Of a DNA stretch of 64,000 bases, positions 1-9,296 are shown one piece after another (within the stretch, counting starts at the first letter, position 1; each line of letters opens with the position of its first letter). The translations under genes were made by a program, and so were the position numbers. The stretch is from Hyphomicrobiales bacterium (GTDB lineage: Bacteria; Pseudomonadota; Alphaproteobacteria; Rhizobiales; NORP267), in NCBI GenBank assembly GCA_021775855.1, contig JAJFGZ010000059.1:1-64000 (forward strand), given 5' to 3'. The notes under the pieces are model-generated. The model was given only the letters and a program-made list of their open reading frames with translations, did no database searches and was not told the DNA's origin.

Positions 1-2
1 TG

Positions 3-1673
3 GACGGAAGTCTGGCGAATTCGGCTAACCTGAACGGTCTGTTTGAAGACTTTGTTATTGACTACGCGATGGAGACCGTTGATCTGGAACAGCGCTTCGG
101 CGATCTGGTCCTGGGTCGGCGGATAACCCCGGGCGGCCCCCTGAGTGGCTTCTGGCAGTTGGGTGTGCGGCTGACCAGCACTGATCTTGACCGGAATGTG
201 GTTTACCGGAACCTCGAGGGTGCCGCAGATATTGACACCGCGACGATTAATCTTAGTTCCGAGATGTGGGGCGTCGGCCCGACAATGGGTGCCGGCGCCA
301 CCCTGGCACTGACCCCCGGTCTTGCCCTGTCGGCTTCGACTTCGGTATCGGCGCTGTTCTCCCGGTTCGATCTGTCGCGCCGTGATTCCTATTTTAACAT
401 GTCTGCCAACGTCACAGGGATCCGCGACGTCTCGCTGGACTCTCAAGCGGTTGTACCGGTGTTTGACGCCGCTGTTGAGCTTGAGGCGAGGCGAGGGCGC
501 TACTTTGCCAGTGTTGGCTACACGGTGTCCGCGTGGCTTGGCGGCGCGCGCGCAATCTCGGTAGCCGGGTATGATGATCTCAATGATTCAACATCTCCCT
601 ACACGATCAGGCGCGAGGACCTGATCACACATGGCGTCTTCGCCCGGGCGGGGATGACATTTGGCGATACCAGTGGCGAGCAGGAAGTGTCGCTGTTTGG
701 CGAGGGCCCCAACGGTACGATCATCGATATTACCGGGTATTATCTGATGACCGGATTTGGTGGCGACCCGGCCTATGGGTCAATCACACCGATCACAGGC
801 GCCGGTCTTGACGTTGAGAGCTTTTCGGAGAATGAGAATTTGCCGGACATGGATGGCGGCGGAGTGCGACTGTCTGCCCGGCGCCTGCTTGGTCCGGCAT
901 GGTTCGCAGGGGCGCAGTTTACCGGCTTTGCCACCGATGACCGGGCCACGATTGGAAGCATCGTGAACAATACCGATGCCATCCACGCCAGCATTCTGGA
1001 CAGCGGTCTGGCGGACAATGCAAATTTAAACGGACAGTTTGACGACTTCCGGGTTGATTTCGCGATGGAGACCGTCGATCTGGAGCAGCGTTTCGGCGAT
1101 CTGGTTGTGGGACGACGCGTTACGCCTGCTGGCCGCTGGAGCGGTTTCTGGCAGGTGGGCGTGCGCGTTGCCGACACCGATCTAGACCGAGACGTGGTTT
1201 ACCAGAACTTAGAGGGTGCCGCAGACATTGACACCGCGACGATCAATCTCAATTCACAGATGTGGGGCGTTGGCCCCACGGCAGGCGCCGGGGCCACCCT
1301 GGCGCTGACCCCCGGTCTGGCCCTGTCGGCTTCGACTTCGGTATCGGCTTTGTTCTCCAGGTTCGATCTGTCGCGCCGGGATTCCTATTTCAACATGTCA
1401 GCCAACGACACGGAGATCCGCCAGGTGTCCTTGGACTCTCAGGCGGTTGTGCCGGTATTTGACGCCTCGATTGAGCTCGAGGCGAGGCGGGGGCGCTATT
1501 TTGCCAGCGTCGGTTACACCGTATCCGCCTGGCTCGGCGGTGCGCGCGCCATCTCCATCAACGGCTTTGACGATATCAACGACGAGACGTCGAAATACAC
1601 GATCAGGCGTGACGATCTGATCACCCATGGTATCTTTGCCCGGTTGGGAATGACGTTCGGTTCGACCGAGTAG
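3..1673 (+). CDS. Tandemly duplicated outer-membrane beta-barrel protein (Lpg1974-like), 5' end outside window
   Basis: Reading frame is open to the window edge (DGSLANSANLNGLFEDFVIDYAMETVDLEQ...). The block METVDLEQRFGDLVxGRR...ITHGxFARxGMTFG occurs twice. Confidence 0.8.
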   Translation, partial: DGSLANSANLNGLFEDFVIDYAMETVDLEQRFGDLVLGRRITPGGPLSGFWQLGVRLTSTDLDRNVVYRNLEGAADIDTATINLSSEMWGVGPTMGAGATLALTPGLALSASTSVSALFSRFDLSRRDSYFNMSANVTGIRDVSLDSQAVVPVFDAAVELEARRGRYFASVGYTVSAWLGGARAISVAGYDDLNDSTSPYTIRREDLITHGVFARAGMTFGDTSGEQEVSLFGEGPNGTIIDITGYYLMTGFGGDPAYGSITPITGAGLDVESFSENENLPDMDGGGVRLSARRLLGPAWFAGAQFTGFATDDRATIGSIVNNTDAIHASILDSGLADNANLNGQFDDFRVDFAMETVDLEQRFGDLVVGRRVTPAGRWSGFWQVGVRVADTDLDRDVVYQNLEGAADIDTATINLNSQMWGVGPTAGAGATLALTPGLALSASTSVSALFSRFDLSRRDSYFNMSANDTEIRQVSLDSQAVVPVFDASIELEARRGRYFASVGYTVSAWLGGARAISINGFDDINDETSKYTIRRDDLITHGIFARLGMTFGSTE

Positions 1674-1680
1674 GCAGGCT

Positions 1681-3003
1681 CTAGCTGCGGATGAAGTGCA
1701 GGCCACTGAAGCGGCTCCGGAACGCGGTGACATCGCGGGCACATGCATCAGGGTCGTTGGTGGTGATCGCCCGGGCAATCAGCCGTGCGAGTTCGGGCAT
1801 GTCGTCCGGGGTCATGCCGATGCGGGCGATTTCAGGGGTCCCGAACCGGAGGCCGTTCATATCGCCCTCTACTGGCTCTTCTGGAAGGCCAATGCCACAG
1901 GTCAGGATATTCGATTGGCGCAGTTTCTTGGCGAGCGTCTGGCCGCCATTGGCGGCAGCGGCGCGGGTTGCAAACTGATGTGAAGATGTGAACCCTCTCT
2001 CGCAGGAATATACATCAATCCCTTCATCCGAAAACGCTTTTGCCAATGCTGTCGACGTCGAGACCATCATTTTGGCGTAGGCTTCGCCGTATTCCAACCA
2101 GTCAAGCAGGGTGACTGCGAGGGCCGCTGACTTGGCCGCATCGAAATTTGCGGTCAGGCCGGGAAACGCAATCGCATCGATCTTCTGCATCAGGTCCGCG
2201 TCGTTGCCAACGATCAGTCCGCCGGGCGGGCCGCCAAGGCTTTTATAGGTGCTCATGTTCATCACATGGGCGCCTTCATCAAGCGGGTTTGGCCATGCCC
2301 CGCCTGCGATAATCCCGCACTGGTGGGCGGCATCGAACATCAGGATCGCGCCCACTTCGTCGGCAATGGCGCGCAGGCCCGCGACCGGGTGGGGGTAGAG
2401 GTTGAGGCTGCCACCGATCGTGATCAGTTTTGGATGGATCTTCAACGCGAGTGCCCGGGTGGCTTCGAGATCCACGGTATAATTTGCGGTGTCGATTGGC
2501 GCAGTATGGATATCAACGCCGTAAAGGCCGGCGGCACCGGCGGCGTGGTGTGTGACGTGCCCGCCAATTTCCGCTGGCGGGACTATGATGGCGTCACCCG
2601 GCCCGGTGGTGGCCATGAAGGTATAGAGATTGGCGAGCGCGCCCGAGCCGACCCGGATTTCGGCAAAATTGGCATTGAAAATGCGTGCGGCAAGTTCTGC
2701 GGTAATGACCTCGATCTGCTCAATGGCCTCGAGACCCATTTCGTATTTGTCACCCGGGTATCCAAGCGACGGCCGAGATCCAAGCCCGGCGCTGAGCATC
2801 GCCTCGGCTTTCGGGTTCATGACATTGGTGGCCGGGTTCAGGTTGATCCCGGTGTGGTCGTGAATCCGATGGTTTTCGGCGACAAGTTCGTTGATCTGGG
2901 CATGGATCTTACTCGGCTCGGAGATGTCCAGCCCGGCGGCAATATCCTGGATATAGGCTTCGCATTGTGCGGGAACCCAGTCTCTACGGATCTGTCGCGG
3001 CAT
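1681..3003 (-). CDS. Divergent serine hydroxymethyltransferase-like PLP enzyme
   Basis: SHMT-like motifs GGHVTHHAAG, FDAAHQCGIIAGG and the PLP-lysine region STYKSLGGPPGG. 440 aa. Confidence 0.8.
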   Translation of the reverse strand: MPRQIRRDWVPAQCEAYIQDIAAGLDISEPSKIHAQINELVAENHRIHDHTGINLNPATNVMNPKAEAMLSAGLGSRPSLGYPGDKYEMGLEAIEQIEVITAELAARIFNANFAEIRVGSGALANLYTFMATTGPGDAIIVPPAEIGGHVTHHAAGAAGLYGVDIHTAPIDTANYTVDLEATRALALKIHPKLITIGGSLNLYPHPVAGLRAIADEVGAILMFDAAHQCGIIAGGAWPNPLDEGAHVMNMSTYKSLGGPPGGLIVGNDADLMQKIDAIAFPGLTANFDAAKSAALAVTLLDWLEYGEAYAKMMVSTSTALAKAFSDEGIDVYSCERGFTSSHQFATRAAAANGGQTLAKKLRQSNILTCGIGLPEEPVEGDMNGLRFGTPEIARIGMTPDDMPELARLIARAITTNDPDACARDVTAFRSRFSGLHFIRS

Positions 3004-3004
3004 A

Positions 3005-4234
3005 TTATGCTGCCCTTAGCGTTACGGGGAGGTGATCCAGGCCGCGCAGTGAATTGCCAGCGCGCCAGACATGATCGCCGTCCGGCTCAATCGTTTTGAC
3101 CCTGCGCGCCAGGGCTGTCAATAGAACCTCAAGCTCGAGCCGGGCGATCATTTGACCAACGCAACCGTGAACCCCGACGCCGAGCGCCATGTGCCCAGTA
3201 GGTTTGCGTAAAATGTCGAATGTGTCGGGATCCACCCAATGCCGGGGATCGAGGTTCGCAGAATGCAGTCCGACCGAGATTTTGCGGCCCTCGCCAAGGT
3301 CTACTCCCTCAATCTCGACGTCCTCGGTGGTCGTCCGGAAGAAGGAGTGGATTGGAGATTCGTAGCGCAAAACCTCTTCGAACGCCTGTTTGGCAAGGCT
3401 CGGATCAGCCTTCAACAATTCCCACTGGTCCGGGTGATGGGCGAACGACAGCATGGCATTCCCAATTCCCGTGACCGTAGTATCGATGCCGGCCGAGAGC
3501 AGGGAGCGCACCAGCAATGCGGCTTCGTCGTTTGTCAACTTGCCTTCGTCCGCCGCCCGGTAAATAGCAGCCCCAAACCCGTTGTCTGTAAGGTTTTCGC
3601 GTTTGCAGCGCTCGATAATCCAGGGCACGACCTCCGTGGCGTTGGCGAGCGCCTTTTGTCGGACCCGGTTGTCAGGCCCCAGCGCGTTGAACACCATCGC
3701 GCCGTACGTGATGAGATTATGGCGGTTATTGACATCGAGCCCGACGGCATCCGGAAAAACCTTGAGCGGAAAGGCTTCGGCGAGATCTGGCACGACGTCG
3801 AAAGACCCGGTATCGAGCAGCCGGTCCACCAGGGTTTCTGCCACCTGCTCCATTATCGGGCGCAAGGAAAGGACACTCTTCGGCGACATGGCGCGCGCCA
3901 GGGCGTTGCGCGTCCGGCTGTGGTCGGGCGGATCAACTTCAAGGATTATGCTCGGCGGGCGCCAGGGTTTTTCCGTCTTGAAATCGGACACCCCAACGCC
4001 GCGGGACGAACAAAATCGTTTCCAATCGCCAAAGACCGAGCGTACCTGCTCGTAACGTCCGATCGCCCAGAAACCGTATTTCTCGATCCATACCACCGGT
4101 CCGAGTTCGCGCAGCGTAGCAAAATAGTCTCGCGGCTCGCGAAGGATGTCTTCGTCATATGGATCGATATCCCAGACCGGGTAGTCGCCGTCGGGCCGCG
4201 ATGAATTCTTCATTGCCATAATCCTGTTTTCCAT
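3005..4234 (-). CDS. Cytochrome P450, CYP199-like
   Basis: FCSSRGVGVSDFKTEKPWRPPSIILEVDPPDH, I-helix LLSAGIDTT, heme loop ALGVGVHGCVGQ. Strong recalled resemblance to CYP199A proteins. Confidence 0.9.
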   Translation of the reverse strand: MENRIMAMKNSSRPDGDYPVWDIDPYDEDILREPRDYFATLRELGPVVWIEKYGFWAIGRYEQVRSVFGDWKRFCSSRGVGVSDFKTEKPWRPPSIILEVDPPDHSRTRNALARAMSPKSVLSLRPIMEQVAETLVDRLLDTGSFDVVPDLAEAFPLKVFPDAVGLDVNNRHNLITYGAMVFNALGPDNRVRQKALANATEVVPWIIERCKRENLTDNGFGAAIYRAADEGKLTNDEAALLVRSLLSAGIDTTVTGIGNAMLSFAHHPDQWELLKADPSLAKQAFEEVLRYESPIHSFFRTTTEDVEIEGVDLGEGRKISVGLHSANLDPRHWVDPDTFDILRKPTGHMALGVGVHGCVGQMIARLELEVLLTALARRVKTIEPDGDHVWRAGNSLRGLDHLPVTLRAA

Positions 4235-4339
4235 AAAGCACGAAGATGCCTTGCTTGATCAAGATAACTTCAATAACTTTATAGAATAAACGGATTTTAC
4301 GAGGGAGACTGGTGTTTATTCCCGGCGATCCAGCATAAT

Positions 4340-4771
4340 TTACGCGCCTCCGAAGGAAGTATCGACCCACCACTCGGTGGCGTTTGCAATGAAGTTCTGG
4401 AATTCGTATTTATTCTGCGGTTTGGCCAAATATGAGGTCGCGCCGCTTTCGTAGGATCTCAGCAGGGATTCGTCGTCGTCCAAGCCCGTGAGGACAACAA
4501 CGCGGATCTCCGATAGGCCATCGTGTTTGCGGATGGCTTCAAGAAAATCAAACCCGTCCATCCCGGGCATATGGAGATCAAGCAGTATAAGATCGGGCAA
4601 TTTGTCTTCGGATTGACACTTGTTCAAGTAAACCAAAGCAGCTGCGGCATCGGAAATCACTTCCAGATGATAGTCAAAGGGCAGGTGGCGTAGCCCACGC
4701 CGGACGATGTAGGCGTCTTCTTCATCGTCCTCGATAAGCAGTATATTCCTTGTTTCACCTGCAGGCACCAT
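4340..4771 (-). CDS. Response regulator receiver-only protein (Rcp1-like)
   Basis: ILLIEDDEEDAYIVRRGL, LILLDLHMPGMDG, VVVLTGLDD, LAKPQN. Confidence 0.9.
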   Translation of the reverse strand: MVPAGETRNILLIEDDEEDAYIVRRGLRHLPFDYHLEVISDAAAALVYLNKCQSEDKLPDLILLDLHMPGMDGFDFLEAIRKHDGLSEIRVVVLTGLDDDESLLRSYESGATSYLAKPQNKYEFQNFIANATEWWVDTSFGGA

Positions 4772-4956
4772 CTATATTCCTACCCTAGCGTAAACAGAAT
4801 CACCTGTTCAGTTTATTTCAGTTTATATTACCTTTACCCAGCGTTAACTTAAACCAGGAATTTTGCTGACGCGTGAAGCTGGCATGTGGGTCAGCCGATT
4901 GCAAGGATTCCAGGGCGGCCTTTCTGGCCACGCTAATTTGCAAGGTGTGGGCGAGC

Positions 4957-6609
4957 ATGGAAAATCCAGCGCAAAATCTTGCGGCCTATAACCAGGCCCT
5001 AGAACGATTGCTGGAGCTATTTACCGCGCCTGACTTGTTGATCGAAGATCGCATTCGCAAGGTACAGGAATTCTGCGCCGAGTATCTTGAACTTCCCATC
5101 AGTCTAATTGGCCAAATCCGTGGCGACTTATACGTTCTCAATTATGCGATTGATCCGACAGGATCACGACAAGTTGGCGGCGTTTACAAACTAGACGAAA
5201 CGATTTGCAATATTGCAATTTCGTCTGATGAGCCTGTCGTCATAGATTCCGTTCCAGATTCTCCGTTCTACGGCTACTCCAATTGCGCGACAAATTCGAT
5301 AAATACCTATGTCGGGGCGTCAATCCGGGTTGGTGGCAGGGTCTGGGGAGCACTCGCGTTTGCCGGGCCCGAAGTGCGAGAGAAAAAATTTGATCCCGCC
5401 GATGTGACCCTTGTCAGACTGGTTGCGAACTGGCTTGGGGGACAGTTCGAGACTGAAGAGAGAACCCAGGGGCTTGTCCAGAGCGAACTACGTTTCAAGC
5501 GGTTGTACCGGAAATTGCCGTTGATAGCGTTTACCCACGACCGCGATATGATTATCAGCGATGTCAGCGATTATATGCTTGATTCTATGGGGTTTACTCG
5601 CGAGGAGATGATCGGGCGTAAAACCGTAGATTTCGTTGCAGAAGAGGTTCGGGCTCGCATCCAAAAGGTTGATCATCCAATCTTTTGGGCAACTGGATTT
5701 GCATCCTGCCTGCCACGGTCACTCATCACTAAAACCGGCAAAATACTTGAAGTGGAACTGTCCGCCGTCGCGTTCGAGGGGCCTGAAGGGACATTCGATT
5801 CAGGCCACGCGGTCATGGTTGACGTAACCGACAGGAACCGCGCACGCGCAAAACTTGCGCATAAGAATGAGGAGCTCGAGCAAGTCAACGAGCAACTCCG
5901 CCACTTTGCCTATATTGCCTCACATGATTTACAGGAGCCGTTGCGTAAAATTAGAGTGTTTGGCGATCAGCTCAGCGAAGAAACAGGAGACGACCTTAGT
6001 ACAGAAGGGAAGTTTGCGCTGGATACAATGGTTTCCGCAGCCGAACGTCTCTCCAATCTCGTCTCCGACGTGCTTGCATTTTCGCGCGTGAGTTACGCGG
6101 AATTCGCGGTCCGCGAAGTTAAAATCAGCGATGTGGTCACCCAGGTCATTGCAATCTTTGAAGAAAAAATTGAAGAAATCGGTGTGGAAATGGATATCGG
6201 TAATCTGCCAGTCGTGCAGGGCGATGCCATTCAAGTCAACCGGCTTTTGATGAATTTAATCGGCAACGCGCTAAAGTATTCGTGCCCGAGTTCGACGCCG
6301 AAAATAAGCATTTCGGGGCAATATGATCCGGATAAAAATGCCACCGACATCATCGTCTCCGACAATGGTATTGGCTTCCCGGATGCTTATTCCGAGAAAA
6401 TTTTCCTCCCCTTTCAGCGATTAAACCAGCGCAGCATGTATTCCGGGAGCGGGATTGGGTTGGCGGTTGCGCGGACGATTGCAGAAAAACACGGTTGGAC
6501 GATTTCTGCTCGTAGCGAACCCGGTGTTGGTTCCGTTTTCTCTATCCATCTTCCAGGGGTGCAGATGAACGAGGCGACAGAAACCGATGTCAACGAGGCG
6601 GTTGCGTAA
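4957..6609 (+). CDS. Sensor histidine kinase (GAF-PAS-HisKA-HATPase)
   Basis: PAS-like region, H-box HFAYIASHDLQEPLRKIR, N box NLIGNALKYS, G boxes DNGIGF and GSGIGLAVARTI. Start chosen at MENPAQN. Confidence 0.92.
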   Translation: MENPAQNLAAYNQALERLLELFTAPDLLIEDRIRKVQEFCAEYLELPISLIGQIRGDLYVLNYAIDPTGSRQVGGVYKLDETICNIAISSDEPVVIDSVPDSPFYGYSNCATNSINTYVGASIRVGGRVWGALAFAGPEVREKKFDPADVTLVRLVANWLGGQFETEERTQGLVQSELRFKRLYRKLPLIAFTHDRDMIISDVSDYMLDSMGFTREEMIGRKTVDFVAEEVRARIQKVDHPIFWATGFASCLPRSLITKTGKILEVELSAVAFEGPEGTFDSGHAVMVDVTDRNRARAKLAHKNEELEQVNEQLRHFAYIASHDLQEPLRKIRVFGDQLSEETGDDLSTEGKFALDTMVSAAERLSNLVSDVLAFSRVSYAEFAVREVKISDVVTQVIAIFEEKIEEIGVEMDIGNLPVVQGDAIQVNRLLMNLIGNALKYSCPSSTPKISISGQYDPDKNATDIIVSDNGIGFPDAYSEKIFLPFQRLNQRSMYSGSGIGLAVARTIAEKHGWTISARSEPGVGSVFSIHLPGVQMNEATETDVNEAVA

Positions 6610-6650
6610 CGCCGGGTCTGAACGACAGATAGGTATCCCGGGACTGTCTT

Positions 6651-7121
6651 CGTATTCTTATCGTCGACGACAGCAAGTTTTTCCGTACGTTACTTCGCAC
6701 GGTTCTACGTCAATTCAGCATACGTGAAATTCACGAAGCTGAAATCGGCAAGGCTGTGTTCAGCATACTGAAAATAACACAAGTTGATTTTGTTTTGCTC
6801 GATTGGCGCATGCCGGTTTGCTCGGGCGCAGAGCTTATGGCTGATTTGACTGATGTGCCTGGACGAAAAAAGGCTGGCGAGGCCGCGGTCATTGTAATTA
6901 AGGGGAACGCCTCGCGCCGAATGGTGAAAGAAGCCGCCGGGCTGGGTGTAGATGGCATTCTTAGCAAACCGATCGTGCCGAAACTTCTCATGAAGCGTTT
7001 GACGGAAGTATTTGAGAGCATACCCCTTAAAGACGTCGCGCCTGTTGACGATGTTGTAGATACCAAGCAGGGCTTAAACGAAATATCCGACCTGCAGAAC
7101 AAATCAGGGTTCGTTATTTAG
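6651..7121 (+). CDS. CheY-like receiver protein; start unclear (possible frameshift)
   Basis: Translation from 6651 gives RILIVDDSKFFRTLLRTVL...VLLDWRMP...LSKPIVPK. An in-frame TAG lies at 6630-6632 and no standard start codon precedes the beta-1 strand. Confidence 0.7.
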   Translation, partial: RILIVDDSKFFRTLLRTVLRQFSIREIHEAEIGKAVFSILKITQVDFVLLDWRMPVCSGAELMADLTDVPGRKKAGEAAVIVIKGNASRRMVKEAAGLGVDGILSKPIVPKLLMKRLTEVFESIPLKDVAPVDDVVDTKQGLNEISDLQNKSGFVI

Positions 7122-7584
7122 CCTTACCGGCCGGTGGCGAAGTGCGTGCAATATTGAACCAGAATTGAACAATTGTGTCGGCTATCACCATCATTCCGTC
7201 CAGGGTATCGGCTTTTGATATGACGGCGTTGGCGCCATCTCCATAAGCGCGGTCTTTGACGTCTTGTTCCTCGCTTGTTGTTAGCACCACGACGGGAATT
7301 ATTCGGAATCTCTGGTCAGCGCGGATGGCACGCAGAAACTCGTGACCATCCATCAGGGGCATATTCAGATCCAGCAAAATCAAGTTCAATTCGGTGAGCC
7401 GATCCGCCTCCACCATGTCCTCAAGATAGGAAATTGCCTCCTGACCATTGTGGACGATATCGATGGAGACATTAAGAGGGGTTTTTGCGATCGAGCGTCG
7501 CAGCACATAGATATCCTCAAGGTCGTCCTCGACCACCAGGATCAGGCCGTCATGGATATCTTCGTGCTCTGGCGTAGTGTTCAC
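7114..7584 (-). CDS. Response regulator receiver-only protein
   Basis: LILVVEDDLEDIYVLRRSI, LILLDLNMPLMDGHEFL, VVVLTTSEEQD. Confidence 0.9.
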   Translation of the reverse strand: MNTTPEHEDIHDGLILVVEDDLEDIYVLRRSIAKTPLNVSIDIVHNGQEAISYLEDMVEADRLTELNLILLDLNMPLMDGHEFLRAIRADQRFRIIPVVVLTTSEEQDVKDRAYGDGANAVISKADTLDGMMVIADTIVQFWFNIARTSPPAGKAK

Positions 7585-7643
7585 CTTCTCATTTATCTTC
7601 TACAAGAAACCCTAGATTGAAGCCTGCAATTGGTAAGGAACAA

Positions 7644-8051
7644 ATGTCAATGTCCGGTAAGTCCCGCTTTCTTTCACTCGGTTCGTTTTTTGCAATGTCG
7701 CTTTTTGCACTGACGGTTGAAGCCGAAGGCGATATCGCGAAATCGATTTACCTGAACACGGTGTATTGCCAGGGTGTTGCGGAAACATATTCGTCGCGCC
7801 TGGGGGATGCTGGCTCGGCCCACCGCTCAGAGTCGCGCCATGCGCGCCGGATCGCGCGTGCGCTTGAAGTACGGGGCGACGAAATGGCGCGCCGGTTTCA
7901 GTATCCTGAACAGGATGGCGAAGAAGCGCGTACCTTCGGTTCCCGCACAATCGATGGAATGTTGCCAACCGGTGGGGCCTGGATAAATGGCGGTGATGTG
8001 CCGATTTCCGCGTTTCAGCAATTCCAGCAATGCGTCAGCATCGTTGAATAG
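7644..8051 (+). CDS. Hypothetical secreted protein
   Basis: N-terminal hydrophobic signal-like segment FLSLGSFFAMSLFALTVEAE. No recognised domain. Confidence 0.55.
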   Translation: MSMSGKSRFLSLGSFFAMSLFALTVEAEGDIAKSIYLNTVYCQGVAETYSSRLGDAGSAHRSESRHARRIARALEVRGDEMARRFQYPEQDGEEARTFGSRTIDGMLPTGGAWINGGDVPISAFQQFQQCVSIVE

Positions 8052-8066
8052 AGGTTGAAAAATTTT

Positions 8067-9296
8067 CTAGTTGTTGCCCTCATCGGGGACAAAATATTCG
8101 GGCGGCAGGTGCCTGAATATTCCGGATTTCAAACCGGCAAGGCTGCGCAACATTTCAGTACGTGTGAATTTTATACGCCCAAGAATGGGAAAGCCGATAT
8201 CCCGGATGGTTCCGGGGAGTACATTGCTTGACTGGAAGAAAGGCGTGATCCACCGGCTGGCACGGCAATAGAATTTTGTCTGGTCACTGCGGTTTTGTTC
8301 CAGTTGCTGCAGGGCTTCGATGACCATTTCATTGTTGGTAAGGCCATGGGCGAGGGCGCTGGCATCAAGCAGGGCCATGTTGGCGCCCTGGCCGAGTTGC
8401 GGGCTGGTTACGTGGCAAGCGTCACCGATAAATACGATGCGGCCTACGGAAAAGCCAAATAGGGTCGTATCGCTGTAGCGGGCCTCGGTCAGGTCGTCGA
8501 TTGATTGGAATTGCTCAAGTAGCGGTTCCGTTTCAGGCCAAAGCGTCCATGCATCTTGTCGCCAGGCGTCCAACCCTTCTGTCCTCACGCGATCGAAATC
8601 TTTGACCGGAAGGCTCCAGAAAACGGCGACTTTGGCGGCTCCCTTGCCGCCATTGCCGAGCGGGAGGACTCCCATCATTTTGCGCGACGATTTGTAACGT
8701 TGGGTCAAACAATCGGTATCGAATTCGCGGGCGTCCACCACACCCCAAAAGGCACCATAGGGGTAAGGCTTGTCGTAGTGGATTTCGGCATGGGCCTTGC
8801 GGAGTTTGGACCCGGCGCCATCGGCCGCAACCGCAATGTCAAAAGGTCCGTATTCGTTGTCGTTTGTGTCAACAAGACTGATCTTGCCGTCGATCTGCTC
8901 CTTACCAGTGATAATCTCTGTGCCGGTGGTGACCGGCACCTTGAGTTTGCGCACTTCTGCGAACAGGAGGTCAAACAGGACGGCGCGGTGGATGCCGATA
9001 CCGTATAATCCCGGATAAAGGTCGCGATAGTCGAGATCAAAAACCTCCACCCCGCCATCGGCCACAAGGCCGGTAAGGCGATGGATGCGTTTCCCCCGTT
9101 TAAGAGCCTTGCCGGCAAGGCCGAGTTCCGCCAATACGGCGAGGCCGGTTGGTTGCAATAGCAATCCCGCGCCGAGCGGCTTTGGCTTGTCGAACTTTTC
9201 GAACAGCCGTACGTCGTGCCCAGCACGCGCCAGAAAGATTGCTGCTGTCAGACCGGCTATGCCGCAGCCTGAAATCGCAATTGTCCGCTCGATCAT
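8067..9296 (-). CDS. FAD-dependent aromatic monooxygenase (UbiH/PHBH-like)
   Basis: GCGIAGLTAAIFLARAGHDVRLFEK, ADGAGS, GDACHVTSPQLGQGANMALLDA. Confidence 0.88.
   Translation of the reverse strand: MIERTIAISGCGIAGLTAAIFLARAGHDVRLFEKFDKPKPLGAGLLLQPTGLAVLAELGLAGKALKRGKRIHRLTGLVADGGVEVFDLDYRDLYPGLYGIGIHRAVLFDLLFAEVRKLKVPVTTGTEIITGKEQIDGKISLVDTNDNEYGPFDIAVAADGAGSKLRKAHAEIHYDKPYPYGAFWGVVDAREFDTDCLTQRYKSSRKMMGVLPLGNGGKGAAKVAVFWSLPVKDFDRVRTEGLDAWRQDAWTLWPETEPLLEQFQSIDDLTEARYSDTTLFGFSVGRIVFIGDACHVTSPQLGQGANMALLDASALAHGLTNNEMVIEALQQLEQNRSDQTKFYCRASRWITPFFQSSNVLPGTIRDIGFPILGRIKFTRTEMLRSLAGLKSGIFRHLPPEYFVPDEGNN

Noticed and set aside
2266-3099. 277-aa plus-strand ORF opposite the SHMT-like gene
   Set aside because: Complement of a clear PLP enzyme; no recognisable motif.
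3239-4204. 321-aa plus-strand ORF opposite the P450
   Set aside because: Shadow of the P450 coding strand; no domain signature.
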